Part shown: positions 38,463 to 47,003 of the stretch, piece after piece | Numbering within the stretch: position 1 is the first letter of the stretch | Layout: each line of letters begins with the position of its first letter | Assembly (NCBI RefSeq): GCF_016735685.1 | Contig: NZ_JAERRA010000001.1 | Location: 496,001-560,000, forward strand | Source of the DNA: Piscinibacter lacus | Lineage (GTDB): Bacteria > Pseudomonadota > Gammaproteobacteria > Burkholderiales > Burkholderiaceae_C | Length of the DNA: 64,000 nt | Reading direction: 5' to 3' | The notes under the pieces: model-generated | Databases searched by the model: none | What the model was told of the DNA's origin: nothing | What the model saw: the letters and a program-made list of their open reading frames with translations, nothing else | Position numbers and translations under genes: made by a program

Positions 38463-38678
38463 ATGCCCCTCCGCACCCAACTCCGCCTCCTCGCCGCCGC
38501 CGCCCTGATCGTGCTGTGCGTCTTCCTCCTCTGGCTGCGCCATGCCGAGAGCCTCTGCCTGGCGCAGGGCGCCCGCTGGGCCGAGGGTGAATGCCACTTC
38601 GACGAGCGCGAGCCGAGCCGGGCCGTGCCGCTCGGCCGCGTGCCCTTCCCCCCTGCCCCCGCGGCCTCGCGGCCGTGA
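38463..38678 (+). CDS. Small single-span membrane protein, unknown function
   Basis: This is a 71-residue open frame: short basic N-terminus (MPLRTQLR), one hydrophobic helix (LLAAAALIVLCVFLLWL) and a periplasmic-side segment with two cysteines (ESLCLAQGARW and GECHFDE). Its stop overlaps the GTG of the following MFS gene (GTGA), suggesting translational coupling. I do not recognise the family. It could be a real micro-protein linked to the transporter. Confidence 0.55.
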   Translation: MPLRTQLRLLAAAALIVLCVFLLWLRHAESLCLAQGARWAEGECHFDEREPSRAVPLGRVPFPPAPAASRP

Positions 38679-39877
38679 GCCCGCTCCCGCCCGCCGCGCC
38701 ATCCGCCGCGCCGCCCGGCACGCAGCGCACCGTGCTGCGCGTGGTGGCTGCCGTGGTGCTGCTGGTGCTGATGTTCAGCCTGGTCAGCCCGGTGCTGGCC
38801 GTGCGCTTGCAGGCCCAGGCCCACAGCGCGGCGGCCATCGGCTTCGTGCTGATGCTGCCCTTCGCGACCGTGGCCTGCGCGCTGCCGCTGCTGCCGCGGC
38901 TCTTCGCGCGCTTCGGCCCGGGGCCCGTCCTGCGCGCCGGCCTGGCGCTGGAGACCCTGGCCACCGGCCTCTACTTGCTCAGCCCCGACTTCCGCTGGGT
39001 CTGCGCGGCCGGCGTGCTCTGCGGCCTGGGCGCGGCGGCGGCCTGGAACGGCACCGAGGCCTTGATCGCCCACCATGCGCCGCCGGCCGCCCGCGGCCGC
39101 TGGACGGGGCTCTACCAGACGGCCCTGGGCGGCGCGCTGGCGCTCGGCCCCTTCCTGCCCGGCCTGCTCGGCTTGGGCACGCAGGCGGCGCTGGGCCTGG
39201 CCCTGGCGGGTCAGATGGGGGCGGTGCTCATGTGCCTGGGCCCTGCCGTCGATGCCCTGCAGGCCAGTCCGCCCGGTGCGCCGGCGCGCGGCAGCGGCTG
39301 GGCGCTGCGGCAGCGGCCGGGCCTGGTCTGGTGTGCGCTGGTGGGCGGCGTTTTCGAGGCCGGCCTGGCGGCGCTCTCGGCCGCCCAGGGCGCCGCCCTG
39401 GGCTGGAGCCTGGGCGCGGCCACCGCCCTGGCCGGCGTGCTGGGCGTGGGCAGCTTCCTGCTGCAATACCCGGCCGGGCATGCGGCCGACCGGGTCGGCG
39501 CCCGGCCGCTGCTGGCCGGCGCCGCCGCGCTGCTGCTGCTGGCGACCCTGCCGCTGGCCCTGGGCGCGCCGGCCGAGCCCTGGCTGTGGCCGGCGGTGGC
39601 GGCCTGGGGCGGCGTCGGCGGTGCGCTCTACACCCTGACGATGGTTCGCACCGCCCAGGCTTTCGCCAGCCAGTCGGCCCTGGCCGGCACGGCGGCGGTG
39701 ATCGGCGGCTACACGGTCGGGGGGGCGATCGGCCCGCTGATCAGCGGCAGCCTGCTCGACCGGGCCGGCCTGCCCGGCCTGGCCAGCGGCCTGTGCCTGC
39801 TGGCGCTCAGCGTGGCCCTGCTGGCCTGGCGCGAGCGGCCGGCTGCCGGGTCCGCGGCCAGTGGCCCGGCGGGCTGA
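38675..39877 (+). CDS. MFS transporter
   Basis: The 400-residue hydrophobic protein has about twelve membrane spans and the MFS loop RLFARFGPGPVLRAGL between helices 2 and 3, plus a second-half equivalent YPAGHAADRVGARPLLAG. It resembles sugar- or drug-efflux MFS members; the substrate is unknown. The start is GTG 38675, overlapping the preceding small gene; an upstream ATG at 38591 would lie inside that gene. It is convergent with the minus-strand operon. Confidence 0.82.
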   Translation: MSPLPPAAPSAAPPGTQRTVLRVVAAVVLLVLMFSLVSPVLAVRLQAQAHSAAAIGFVLMLPFATVACALPLLPRLFARFGPGPVLRAGLALETLATGLYLLSPDFRWVCAAGVLCGLGAAAAWNGTEALIAHHAPPAARGRWTGLYQTALGGALALGPFLPGLLGLGTQAALGLALAGQMGAVLMCLGPAVDALQASPPGAPARGSGWALRQRPGLVWCALVGGVFEAGLAALSAAQGAALGWSLGAATALAGVLGVGSFLLQYPAGHAADRVGARPLLAGAAALLLLATLPLALGAPAEPWLWPAVAAWGGVGGALYTLTMVRTAQAFASQSALAGTAAVIGGYTVGGAIGPLISGSLLDRAGLPGLASGLCLLALSVALLAWRERPAAGSAASGPAG

Positions 39878-39952
39878 GGCCCCCGGCATCGCCGATCAAG
39901 CCTGGCGCCGCGGCGTCCGCCCGCTCGGGCGCGGGGTGATCCGCCCAGCCGC

Positions 39953-40996
39953 TCAGCCGCCCAGCACGCGATCGACCAGGGCCCCGGCACTGAGCCAGGC
40001 GCGCTCCAGGCCGTCGAGCGGCATCGCAGCCTCGGAGCTGCCCAGCCAGCCGTCGCCGCAACTGCCCAGGCCGAGGGCGGCCGACCATCCGCAGGGCGCC
40101 GCGGCGGCTTGCAGCAACTGGGCGTAGCGCCAGCGGTGGACGGCGGCATGCGTCGGCGCGCCGCCGGGGGCGGCCTCGCCCAGGGCGTCCCGCAAGGCGT
40201 GCAGCATGGGCGCGAGCAAGGCCTCGGGCGGCGTGTCGATCGCGGCCAGGCTCCAGTCGGCCCGGGCATGGGCGGTCCAGCGGGTCGGGGCGAGGTCGGC
40301 GGCCCCGGTATCGAAGGCGTCCTGGCGGAAGGCCAGGGCCAGCGGGCCCTCGGCCGGCCGCAGCAGGTGCGGGCCGCCGGGCTGGGGGTCGGACCAGGCG
40401 GCCATCAAGGTGATGCAGGCCTCGCTGCGGCAGGCGGCCAGCAGGGCGGCCTGGGCCGGGTCGTGCGGTTGAAGCAGGGGCACCGCCTGCTCGGCTGGCA
40501 CGGCCAGCAGCACGGCATCGAAGCGGGTATCACCCAGCGCGGCGCGGGCCGGCTCTTCGGCCAGTTCAAGCAGCCAGCCGGTGGACTCGCGCCGCAGGCC
40601 GCGCACGGTGGCCTCGGTCAGCAGCCGCAAGCCGCGGCCGACGAGGCGCTCGCGCAAGGCCTGCGGCCAGGCGTTCATGAAGGGCGCGCCGCGCCAGGCG
40701 GGGGCGTCGGAAGGCCCGGGGTCGAGGTCGAGCAGCCGCTGGCCGGCCGGTGCGGCATGCAGCAGGCCCTGGGTTGCCGCCGCTGCCACGGCGGCCTGGA
40801 AGGCCGGCGTGCGGGCCCGGAAGGCGCCCGCCCCGTGGTCGAAGGGGCCCACCGGGCTGCGCCGCGTCGCGCAGCGGCCGCCGGGGCCGCGGCTCTTTTC
40901 CAGCAGGGTGACCTGCGCGCCGGCGTCGAGCAGGCGCTCGGCAGCCCGCAAGCCGGCCAGGCCGGCACCGACCACGGCGATCGTCTGGCGCGTCAT
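39953..40996 (-). CDS. NAD(P)/FAD-dependent oxidoreductase (renalase-like)
   Basis: The 347-residue flavoprotein has an N-terminal FAD-binding Rossmann motif IAVVGAGLAGLRAAERL and the second flavin motif EKSRGPGGRCATRR, typical of the amine-oxidase/renalase-like group. A C-terminal ALGLGSCGDGWLGSSEAAM segment closes the FAD site. It is the last gene of the nine-gene minus-strand operon. Relatives occur in light- and singlet-oxygen-induced gene sets; the substrate is unknown. Confidence 0.85.
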   Translation of the reverse strand: MTRQTIAVVGAGLAGLRAAERLLDAGAQVTLLEKSRGPGGRCATRRSPVGPFDHGAGAFRARTPAFQAAVAAAATQGLLHAAPAGQRLLDLDPGPSDAPAWRGAPFMNAWPQALRERLVGRGLRLLTEATVRGLRRESTGWLLELAEEPARAALGDTRFDAVLLAVPAEQAVPLLQPHDPAQAALLAACRSEACITLMAAWSDPQPGGPHLLRPAEGPLALAFRQDAFDTGAADLAPTRWTAHARADWSLAAIDTPPEALLAPMLHALRDALGEAAPGGAPTHAAVHRWRYAQLLQAAAAPCGWSAALGLGSCGDGWLGSSEAAMPLDGLERAWLSAGALVDRVLGG

Positions 40997-41009
40997 GGGC
41001 CGCGATCCT

Positions 41010-41453
41010 TCAGCGATTGGCCTGGCGCTTGAGCCAGCGCATCAGCGCGCCCACGCCGGGCAGCTTCTCGTAGAGCTCTTCGGCCGCATCCCAGTAGTCG
41101 CGGTGCAGCTCGATGCGGCCATCGGCCGCGAAGCGCAGGTGGCTGCCGCCGTGCACGGTCTGCAAGTCCGGGCTGAAGCGGCGGAAGTGGAAGAGGAAGT
41201 CCCAGACCAGGAAGCACTGCCCGCCCTGGACGATGGCTTCGCGCACGACGAAGCGCGGCTCGCGCAGCGCGACGAACATGTGCGTGAAGACCGCACGGAT
41301 CGCCGCATGGCCCTGCACCTGGTTGAAGGGGTCCTTGAACACGGCGTCCGGCGTGTAGAGCGTGTCGAGCCGCTCGACATCGCCCGGCTGCAGGGCTTCG
41401 AAGGCCTCGATGATGCGTTGGACGCGCGGGTCCGCGCAGCCGGGGACGGGCAT
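41010..41453 (-). CDS. NTF2/SnoaL-like domain protein
   Basis: The 147-residue protein has the small cone-shaped alpha/beta NTF2-like fold: IIEAFEALQPGDVERLDTLY, AVFKDPFNQVQGHAAIRAVF, then FLVWDFLFHFR and GRIELHRDYWDAAEELYEKL. Members act as isomerases, hydrolases or ligand-binding proteins. Here it lies 13 bp before the renalase-like gene and 4 bp after the SDR gene, so it belongs to the operon; a role in processing a lipid or other hydrophobic product is possible but unproven. Confidence 0.8.
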   Translation of the reverse strand: MPVPGCADPRVQRIIEAFEALQPGDVERLDTLYTPDAVFKDPFNQVQGHAAIRAVFTHMFVALREPRFVVREAIVQGGQCFLVWDFLFHFRRFSPDLQTVHGGSHLRFAADGRIELHRDYWDAAEELYEKLPGVGALMRWLKRQANR

Positions 41454-41457
41454 GGCT

Positions 41458-42246
41458 TCAGCCTCCGGTGGCGCGCCGTACGGCCGCGAAGTAGGCGCCG
41501 TCGCCCAGCAGGCCCAGGGCCTTGAGCACGCGGGTGAAGCGCTTGGGGAAATGGATCTCGAAGCGGCCTTCCGACCAGCCGCGCAGGATGGCCTCGGCCG
41601 CCTGCTCCGGCGTGAGCAGGGCCGGCATGGTGAAGGTGTTCTGGGCGGTCAGCGGCGTCTCGACGAAGCCCGGGTTGACCAGGGACACGCCCAGGCCGCG
41701 CGCATGCAGGTCCAGGTAGAGCACCTGGGCCAGGTTGATCAGCGCCGCCTTGGTCGGCCCGTAGGCCAGGGCCTTGGGCAGGCCGCGGTAGCCGGCCACG
41801 CTGGCGACCAGGCTGAGGTGGCCGCTGCCCTGGGCCAGCAGCGTGGGCAGCAGCGCATCGAGCATGTGCAGCGCGCCCGTCACATTGATCTGCTGGTGCT
41901 TGAGCATCTCGTCGAGGTCGAAGGCCGTGGCGCGCTGCGGCTTGTAGTGGCCGGCGCAGTACATGGCCAGGTCCAGCGTGCCGCGCGGCCCGGCGGCCGC
42001 CAGGCGCTTGACCGCCGCGGCCGCGGACTGCATGGCCTCGCGGTCGGTCGCGTCGAAGGGAAGGGCGACGGCGCCCGGATGCTGGAGGGCGAATTCGTCC
42101 AGCGCCTCGCGGCTGCGCGCCGAGACGACGACGCGCGCGCCGCGTGCATGCAGCGCGCTGGCGGTGGCGCGGCCGATGCCGCTGGAGGCGCCGATCAGCC
42201 AGACGAGACGGTCTTGCCAGTCGCTCAGGCGGGGGTTCAGGCTCAT
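41458..42246 (-). CDS. Short-chain dehydrogenase/reductase
   Basis: The 262-residue classical SDR has the cofactor motif WLIGASSGIGRATA, the structural segment MYCAGHY (NNAG position), catalytic Ser in LVASVAGYRG and the YxxxK in AYGPTKAAL. A C-terminal basic segment (FPKRFTRVLKAL) resembles membrane-associated lipid-active SDRs. It is the seventh gene of the minus-strand operon. The substrate is unknown. Confidence 0.9.
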   Translation of the reverse strand: MSLNPRLSDWQDRLVWLIGASSGIGRATASALHARGARVVVSARSREALDEFALQHPGAVALPFDATDREAMQSAAAAVKRLAAAGPRGTLDLAMYCAGHYKPQRATAFDLDEMLKHQQINVTGALHMLDALLPTLLAQGSGHLSLVASVAGYRGLPKALAYGPTKAALINLAQVLYLDLHARGLGVSLVNPGFVETPLTAQNTFTMPALLTPEQAAEAILRGWSEGRFEIHFPKRFTRVLKALGLLGDGAYFAAVRRATGG

Positions 42247-42307
42247 CGAAGGCTCCGGGGAACGGCGATCGGGTTCGATGCGAAAGACCGTGGGGCGGGG
42301 GGCAAGC

Positions 42308-42889
42308 TCAGCGTGCGGCCGGCTTGTGGAAGGCGAGGGTGACCTCGCCGAGACGGATGCCGAACTTGCTCATCACCGCCTTGTTCAGCATGACCTGGTC
42401 GTCGATCAGGTACATCCAGTCGTCGAACTGAACCTCGTAGACCGTGCCGTCGACCGGCAGCTTGAGCGTGTAGCGCCATTGCAGGGCATTGCCTGCGGCG
42501 CGGCCCTCGGCCTCGCCCTTCACGTCGGCGGCGGTGCCGGTGTAGCGGCCGCCGCCGTGGTCGATCACGGTCCAGACGCGGCGCTCGGTGCTGCCGTCGC
42601 TGTAGGCAAAGCGCTCGTCCAGCGTGCCGCGCGGGCCGTCCCAGCGGCAGTCCATCGTCACCGTGAAGCGGCGCTTGACCTTGCCGCCGCGGTCGGTGAA
42701 CACGCCGTGGGCCAGCACCCGGCCGTCGAAGTAGCGCTTGAGGTCGAGCACCGGGGTTTCGGCGGCGTAGTCGGCCGGGCTCGGCGCGCTGGCGCAGCCG
42801 GCCAGGGTGCCCAGGCCGATCAGGCCCAGGCCGCCCAGGCGGCGCAGGGTGGCGCGCCGGTCCGGCGCAGGGGGCAGCGTGCGGTTCAT
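42308..42889 (-). CDS. DUF3833-family lipoprotein
   Basis: The 193-residue protein has a signal peptide with lipobox TLAGC and the DUF3833 features: LDLKRYFDGRVLAHGVFTDR, KVKRRFTVTMDCRW, DGSTERRVWTV and LPVDGTVYEVQFDDWMYLID. The fold is expected to be lipocalin-like, suggesting binding of a hydrophobic molecule at the membrane. The start ATG 42889 overlaps the stop of the GPH transporter gene by 4 bp. Family members co-occur with CFA-type methyltransferases and DUF1365 genes. Confidence 0.85.
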   Translation of the reverse strand: MNRTLPPAPDRRATLRRLGGLGLIGLGTLAGCASAPSPADYAAETPVLDLKRYFDGRVLAHGVFTDRGGKVKRRFTVTMDCRWDGPRGTLDERFAYSDGSTERRVWTVIDHGGGRYTGTAADVKGEAEGRAAGNALQWRYTLKLPVDGTVYEVQFDDWMYLIDDQVMLNKAVMSKFGIRLGEVTLAFHKPAAR

Positions 42890-44217
42890 GGGGCAGGGTT
42901 CTCGTCGAGTCGGATCAGGCGCTGCAGCGCGGCCGCGGCCAGCAGCTTCAGCAGACAGGGGAGCAGGCAGTAGGCCAGGGTCAGCGCGCCCAGGGCGGCC
43001 GGCTCGCGGGCGCCCGGCGCATAGCCCAGCAGGCCCAGCAGCGGCAGGGCCAGGCCGGCGGCCAGGGCCAGGTTCAACTTGGTCGCGAAGGCCCACCAGC
43101 CGAAGTAGGCGCCCTCGGCCCGGTCACCGTGGCCGGCGCGGCGGATCAGGCCGGCCAGCAGGGCGGCGGGCAGGGTCAGGTCGGCGCCCAGGGCCAGGCC
43201 GCTGGCCAGGCAGACGATCAGGAAGGCCGTGGTGTCGCCGGCGCCCAGCAGGGCCGCGCCCGAGAAGGCGGCGATCGCCAGCCCCATGCTGGCCTGCCAG
43301 GCCCGCGCCAGGCCGTAGCGCGCGACGGCCCGCACCCAGGCCGGGATGCTCAGCGCGCCGGCCAGGAAGTAGGCGGCCAGGAAGGCCGGCTCCCAGGCCG
43401 GGGCCTGCAGCCGGTCTCGGATGAAGAAGAGCACCAGCGTCGCCGGCAAGGCGCTGGCGATGCCGTTGAGCACGAAGACCAGCATCAGCCGCCGGAAGGC
43501 CGGCACCTGCCAGGGCAGGCCCAGCGGCACCGCCGCCACCGGCCCACCACGCGGCGCCTGCGGTTGCGGCGCGCGCGCCAACAGGCCGATGCCCAGGGCC
43601 AGGGCCAGCAGGAAGACGGCCGTCATGGCTTGCAGGCCGGCCAGGCTGGGCAGCACGCTGGCCACCACCACGCCGATCAGGGCCGCGCCTTCGCGCCAGG
43701 CCACCACCCGCGCGCGGCCGGGCGCGTCGCCGCCCAGGCGGGCGCCCCAGGCGTTGTGGATCACGCCCACCGTGCTGTAGCCCAGGTAGGCCAGCACCAG
43801 CATGGCCGCGGCCCAGGCCAGCAGCGGGTTCTGGCCCTGCACCGGCGGGAAGAAGAGGCCGGTGAAGGCCGCGCCCAGGACGAAGGCCGCCAGCGCCGCG
43901 ACGGCCCAGGCCCGGCGCGGTGACCGGGCGAACAACCGGTCCACGGCGCGGCCGATCCAGGGGTCGGCGACGGCATCGACCAGCCGGGTCGCCAGCAGCA
44001 GGCCGCCCAGCAGGCCCAGCGGCATGCCGAAGGCCGCCGCATAGTGGTTGGGCAGCAGCACGTAGAGCGGCAGGGCAACGAAGGCCAGCGGCAGGCCGAG
44101 CAGGCCGTAGCGCAGGCCCGGCCCGGCGCCACGCAGGGCGGCAGCCTCCGCTGGCGGACGCGGCCCCTCGGCCGGCGCAGGACCGGGCAGGGGCGGGGCG
44201 TGGGCGGGCGTGGGCAT
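42886..44217 (-). CDS. GPH-family (MFS) transporter
   Basis: The 443-residue membrane protein has about twelve hydrophobic spans. The N-terminal half shows the glycoside-pentoside-hexuronide family segments ATRLVDAVADPWIGRAVDR and YLGYSTVGVIHNAWGARLGGD, the latter holding the first-half cation motif region. The substrate is unknown; homologues in the same gene context do not sit with sugar genes. The 28-residue N-terminus is Pro/Ala-rich and may be overlong. Confidence 0.83.
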   Translation of the reverse strand: MPTPAHAPPLPGPAPAEGPRPPAEAAALRGAGPGLRYGLLGLPLAFVALPLYVLLPNHYAAAFGMPLGLLGGLLLATRLVDAVADPWIGRAVDRLFARSPRRAWAVAALAAFVLGAAFTGLFFPPVQGQNPLLAWAAAMLVLAYLGYSTVGVIHNAWGARLGGDAPGRARVVAWREGAALIGVVVASVLPSLAGLQAMTAVFLLALALGIGLLARAPQPQAPRGGPVAAVPLGLPWQVPAFRRLMLVFVLNGIASALPATLVLFFIRDRLQAPAWEPAFLAAYFLAGALSIPAWVRAVARYGLARAWQASMGLAIAAFSGAALLGAGDTTAFLIVCLASGLALGADLTLPAALLAGLIRRAGHGDRAEGAYFGWWAFATKLNLALAAGLALPLLGLLGYAPGAREPAALGALTLAYCLLPCLLKLLAAAALQRLIRLDENPAP

Positions 44218-44246
44218 GGCGGATCGGGCCGGCCGGGGCGGCCGGC

Positions 44247-44834
44247 TCAGCGGTCGAGCCCGAGCAGGCTGCGTCTCAGCTTGGGCTGGGAGCTGGCCGG
44301 CGCAAGCCAGATGCCGAAGAAGAGCCGGGCGAAGTCCGCATCGCGCAGGCTGGCGCGCGGGCTGCCGTTGAAGGTGAAGGCCGCGCCCTCGCCGGGGCGC
44401 AGCAGGCCGGTCAGGCGATCGCCGTCCTTCACGTCGGGAAAGGCCTCGCGCATGAAGGCCAGCCAGCTCGCCGACTGCTCGGCGCTGAAGGGGCCGATGC
44501 CGCGCATCTCCTCGATCGAGCGTTCGGCGATCTTGACGCCATCGAGGCTGCGGGCGTAGCGCAGCACCAGGGCCAGGGGCTGGCGGCCAGGCTCGCCCTC
44601 GCCGGCCTGGAAGCCGGGGCCGGCCCAGAGTTCGGCGTCGTAGATGTGCAGGCCGAAGTAGCGCAGGCGGCCCTGGCCGACCAGCCGCGCCTCGGGCAGC
44701 TCGCGCGCCACCTCGGGCGGCATTGCGGGGGCTGCCGCGCGGCCCAGCCCGGGCAGGCCGCCCAGGCCCAGGGCGGCCAGCGCCAGCACAAGCTGGCGGC
44801 GGTTCGCAAGACGGGGCGGGTGGGGGCGCGTCAT
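44247..44834 (-). CDS. Chalcone-isomerase-like exported protein
   Basis: The 195-residue protein has a signal peptide with a Tat-like start (NRRQLVLALAALGLGGL) and a chalcone-isomerase-like domain: GQGRLRYFGLHIYDAELWAGPGF, LVLRYARSLDGVKIAERSIEEM, and DGDRLTGLLRPGEGAAFTFNG. Bacterial members are not known to make flavonoids; related folds bind fatty acids. The start ATG 44834 is 4 bp from the CFA-family gene stop, and the gene is within the operon. Confidence 0.85.
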   Translation of the reverse strand: MTRPHPPRLANRRQLVLALAALGLGGLPGLGRAAAPAMPPEVARELPEARLVGQGRLRYFGLHIYDAELWAGPGFQAGEGEPGRQPLALVLRYARSLDGVKIAERSIEEMRGIGPFSAEQSASWLAFMREAFPDVKDGDRLTGLLRPGEGAAFTFNGSPRASLRDADFARLFFGIWLAPASSQPKLRRSLLGLDR

Positions 44835-44838
44835 GGCC

Positions 44839-46098
44839 TCAGCCCGGCTTGCGCAGCGTGAACTGCACGACATTGGTGTTGCCCATGGCGAAGGCCGCCT
44901 CGCAATAGGCGAGGTAGAACTCCCAGATGCGCATGAAGCGGGTGTCGAAGCCCAGGCGACGCACCCGGCCGTCCTGGCCGAGGAAGGCCTCGCGCCACCG
45001 CTTGAGCGTCTCGGCATAGTCCGGCCCGAAGGCCAGCCGCCGCTCGACCAGCAGGCCGTGCTTGCCCGCCATGGCCTCGAACTGGCTGATGCTCGGCAGC
45101 AGGCCGCCCGGGAAGATGTATTGCTGGATGAAGTCCGTGCTCTTGACGTAGCGGTCGAAGAGGTCGTCGCGGATGGTGATGGTCTGGATGCAGGCCAGGC
45201 CGCCCGGCTTGAGCTGGCGCTGCACGGTGTCGAAGTAGCTGTCCCAGTATTCGCGGCCCACGGCCTCGAACATCTCGATCGAGACGACGGCGTCGAAGGG
45301 GCCATCGTCGATCTCGCGATAGTCCTGGTAGCGCAGCCGGGCCTGCTCGGCCAGGCCGGCGGCCTGCATGCGGGCCTGGCCCCAGGCGAGCTGCTCGCGC
45401 GAGATGGTCACGCCGTCGAGTCGGGCGCCGAACTCGGTGGCCGCCACCTCGGCCAGGCCGCCCCAGCCGCAGCCGATCTCCAGCACGCGGCAGCCCGGGC
45501 CGGCCTGCACCTCGCGCAGGGCCCGGCGCACCTTGGCGCGCTGGGCCTCGGGCAGGGGGCGGTCCAGCTCGCCTTCGAACAGCGCGCTGGAATAGCTCAT
45601 TGTCTCGTCCAGCCAGAGGCTGTAGAAGCCATTGCCCAGGTCGTAGTGGGCGTGGATGTTCTTTTCGCTGCCGGCCTTGGTGTTGCGGTTGAGCAGGTGC
45701 TTGATGCGATAGAGCAGCGCGCCCCACCACGAGCCATAGACCACCGACTCGATCGCATCCCGGTTGGCGATGAAGACCTTGAGCAGGGCGGCCAGGTCGG
45801 GCGTGGTCCAGCGGCCGTCGATGTAGGACTCGGCAAAGCCGATGTCGCCCGACTTCAGCGCGGCGCTGCACGCCGACCAGTCGAGCAGGCGCAGCGCGCC
45901 GTGGCGCTCCTGGGTGCTGGGGTGCGGCTCGCCAAAGCGCAGCAGGCTGCCATCGGGCAATTGCACGTCGAGGGTGCCGTGCTGCAACTTCTGCAGCAGG
46001 CCAAAGACGACGCGGGCCGCGGCCGGCGCGCCGGCCGGCAGGGCGCTGAGGGCCCCGAAGGTCGGGACGGTGGCGGAGGGTTCGTGACGGGAGCTCAT
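44839..46098 (-). CDS. CFA-family SAM-dependent lipid methyltransferase
   Basis: The 419-residue protein is of the cyclopropane fatty acid synthase family, which transfers a SAM methyl group to the double bond of phospholipid acyl chains. The SAM site is EIGCGWGGLAE, preceded by HYDLGNGFY. Compared with E. coli Cfa, the bicarbonate-binding residues Glu239 and Tyr317 are kept as Glu278 and Tyr361, but Cys139 is Ser171 (MSYSSALF) and His266 is Gln305 (CIQTITIR). This argues against efficient cyclopropane closure and for a UfaM-like methylase giving methyl-branched unsaturated chains, as in furan fatty acid synthesis. The FAD oxidoreductase in the same operon could then act as the desaturase. 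Confidence 0.88.
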   Translation of the reverse strand: MSSRHEPSATVPTFGALSALPAGAPAAARVVFGLLQKLQHGTLDVQLPDGSLLRFGEPHPSTQERHGALRLLDWSACSAALKSGDIGFAESYIDGRWTTPDLAALLKVFIANRDAIESVVYGSWWGALLYRIKHLLNRNTKAGSEKNIHAHYDLGNGFYSLWLDETMSYSSALFEGELDRPLPEAQRAKVRRALREVQAGPGCRVLEIGCGWGGLAEVAATEFGARLDGVTISREQLAWGQARMQAAGLAEQARLRYQDYREIDDGPFDAVVSIEMFEAVGREYWDSYFDTVQRQLKPGGLACIQTITIRDDLFDRYVKSTDFIQQYIFPGGLLPSISQFEAMAGKHGLLVERRLAFGPDYAETLKRWREAFLGQDGRVRRLGFDTRFMRIWEFYLAYCEAAFAMGNTNVVQFTLRKPG

Positions 46099-46123
46099 CG
46101 GCGGGTTCCGGGTCGGGCGGCGC

Positions 46124-46993
46124 TCAGGGATGCGCCGGGGTGGCTTGCGTTCGGCCGGGCGGCAAGGCCGGCGCCTCGGTGCGCGGGCTGTCCTGGCTCA
46201 GGAAGCGGGCCGGCGGTTCGGGCTTGCGGAAGAAGGGCACGCGCTTGCGCCACAGCTTGAGCGCCTGCCAGTGGATGCGGGCCATCACGCCCAGGGTCAT
46301 CAGGGGATGGCCCCAGAAGGCGCGGCGCAGGCTGGCGGCGTCCAGCGGATGGAGGCGGCCGCTGAGGCAGGTTTCGAGCAGCGGGCCCTCGGCATCGTCA
46401 TGGTCCACGCAGGCAATCAGGTGCTCGGCACCCTGGCGCTGTGCGGCCCGGCCGGTGCGCAGGAAGCGGAAGCGGTAGCGCCCCTCGACCTTGCAGAAGG
46501 GCGAGACGTGGAAGACCTTGGCCGCCTGAAGCTCGCGGCCCCAGACCAGCTCCGGCCCCCGCAGCAGGTAGGCATGGCGTTCGCCGAAGGTGTTGTTCAC
46601 CTCGGCCAGCACGGCGGCCAGCGTGCCGTCGGCCCGGTGGGCGTACCAGAAGCTCACCGGCTTGAAGACGTAGCCGAGCACCCGCGGATAGGTCTGGAGC
46701 CAGATCTCGCCGGTGGCGTCCTCGATGCCGGATTCGGCCAGCAGGCCTTCGAACCAGGCCAGCGCGTCGGGGCCGCCGAGGCCGTGGTCGGCATCGTGGA
46801 AGCTGATCGGCGCGAAGCGGTTGCGCGCCAGCGCTTCGTCGGGCCGGGCACGCAGGCTGCGCAGCGGCAGGACGAGGCTGTAGGTGGCGTAGCTGAAGGC
46901 ATGCGCCTGCGGCCGCAGCCGGCGGTGCTTGACCCAGCCGAAGGCGATCTGCGGCCGGTCGCCGGACTCGGGCAGGGCGCGGTTCGGCATCAT
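46124..46993 (-). CDS. DUF1365 family protein
   Basis: The 289-residue protein has the DUF1365 signature: WVKHRRLRPQAHAFSYATYS near the start, YPRVLGYVFKPVSFWYAHR, EVNNTFGERHAYL and KVFHVSPFCKVEGRYRFRF. The family has no proven activity but almost always lies between an FAD-dependent oxidoreductase and a CFA-type methyltransferase, as here. ATG 46993 or 46990 is preferred because GAAGG lies just upstream; ATG 47020 would overlap the previous gene. Confidence 0.9.
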   Translation of the reverse strand: MMPNRALPESGDRPQIAFGWVKHRRLRPQAHAFSYATYSLVLPLRSLRARPDEALARNRFAPISFHDADHGLGGPDALAWFEGLLAESGIEDATGEIWLQTYPRVLGYVFKPVSFWYAHRADGTLAAVLAEVNNTFGERHAYLLRGPELVWGRELQAAKVFHVSPFCKVEGRYRFRFLRTGRAAQRQGAEHLIACVDHDDAEGPLLETCLSGRLHPLDAASLRRAFWGHPLMTLGVMARIHWQALKLWRKRVPFFRKPEPPARFLSQDSPRTEAPALPPGRTQATPAHP

Positions 46994-47003
46994 GCCAAGG
47001 CCT

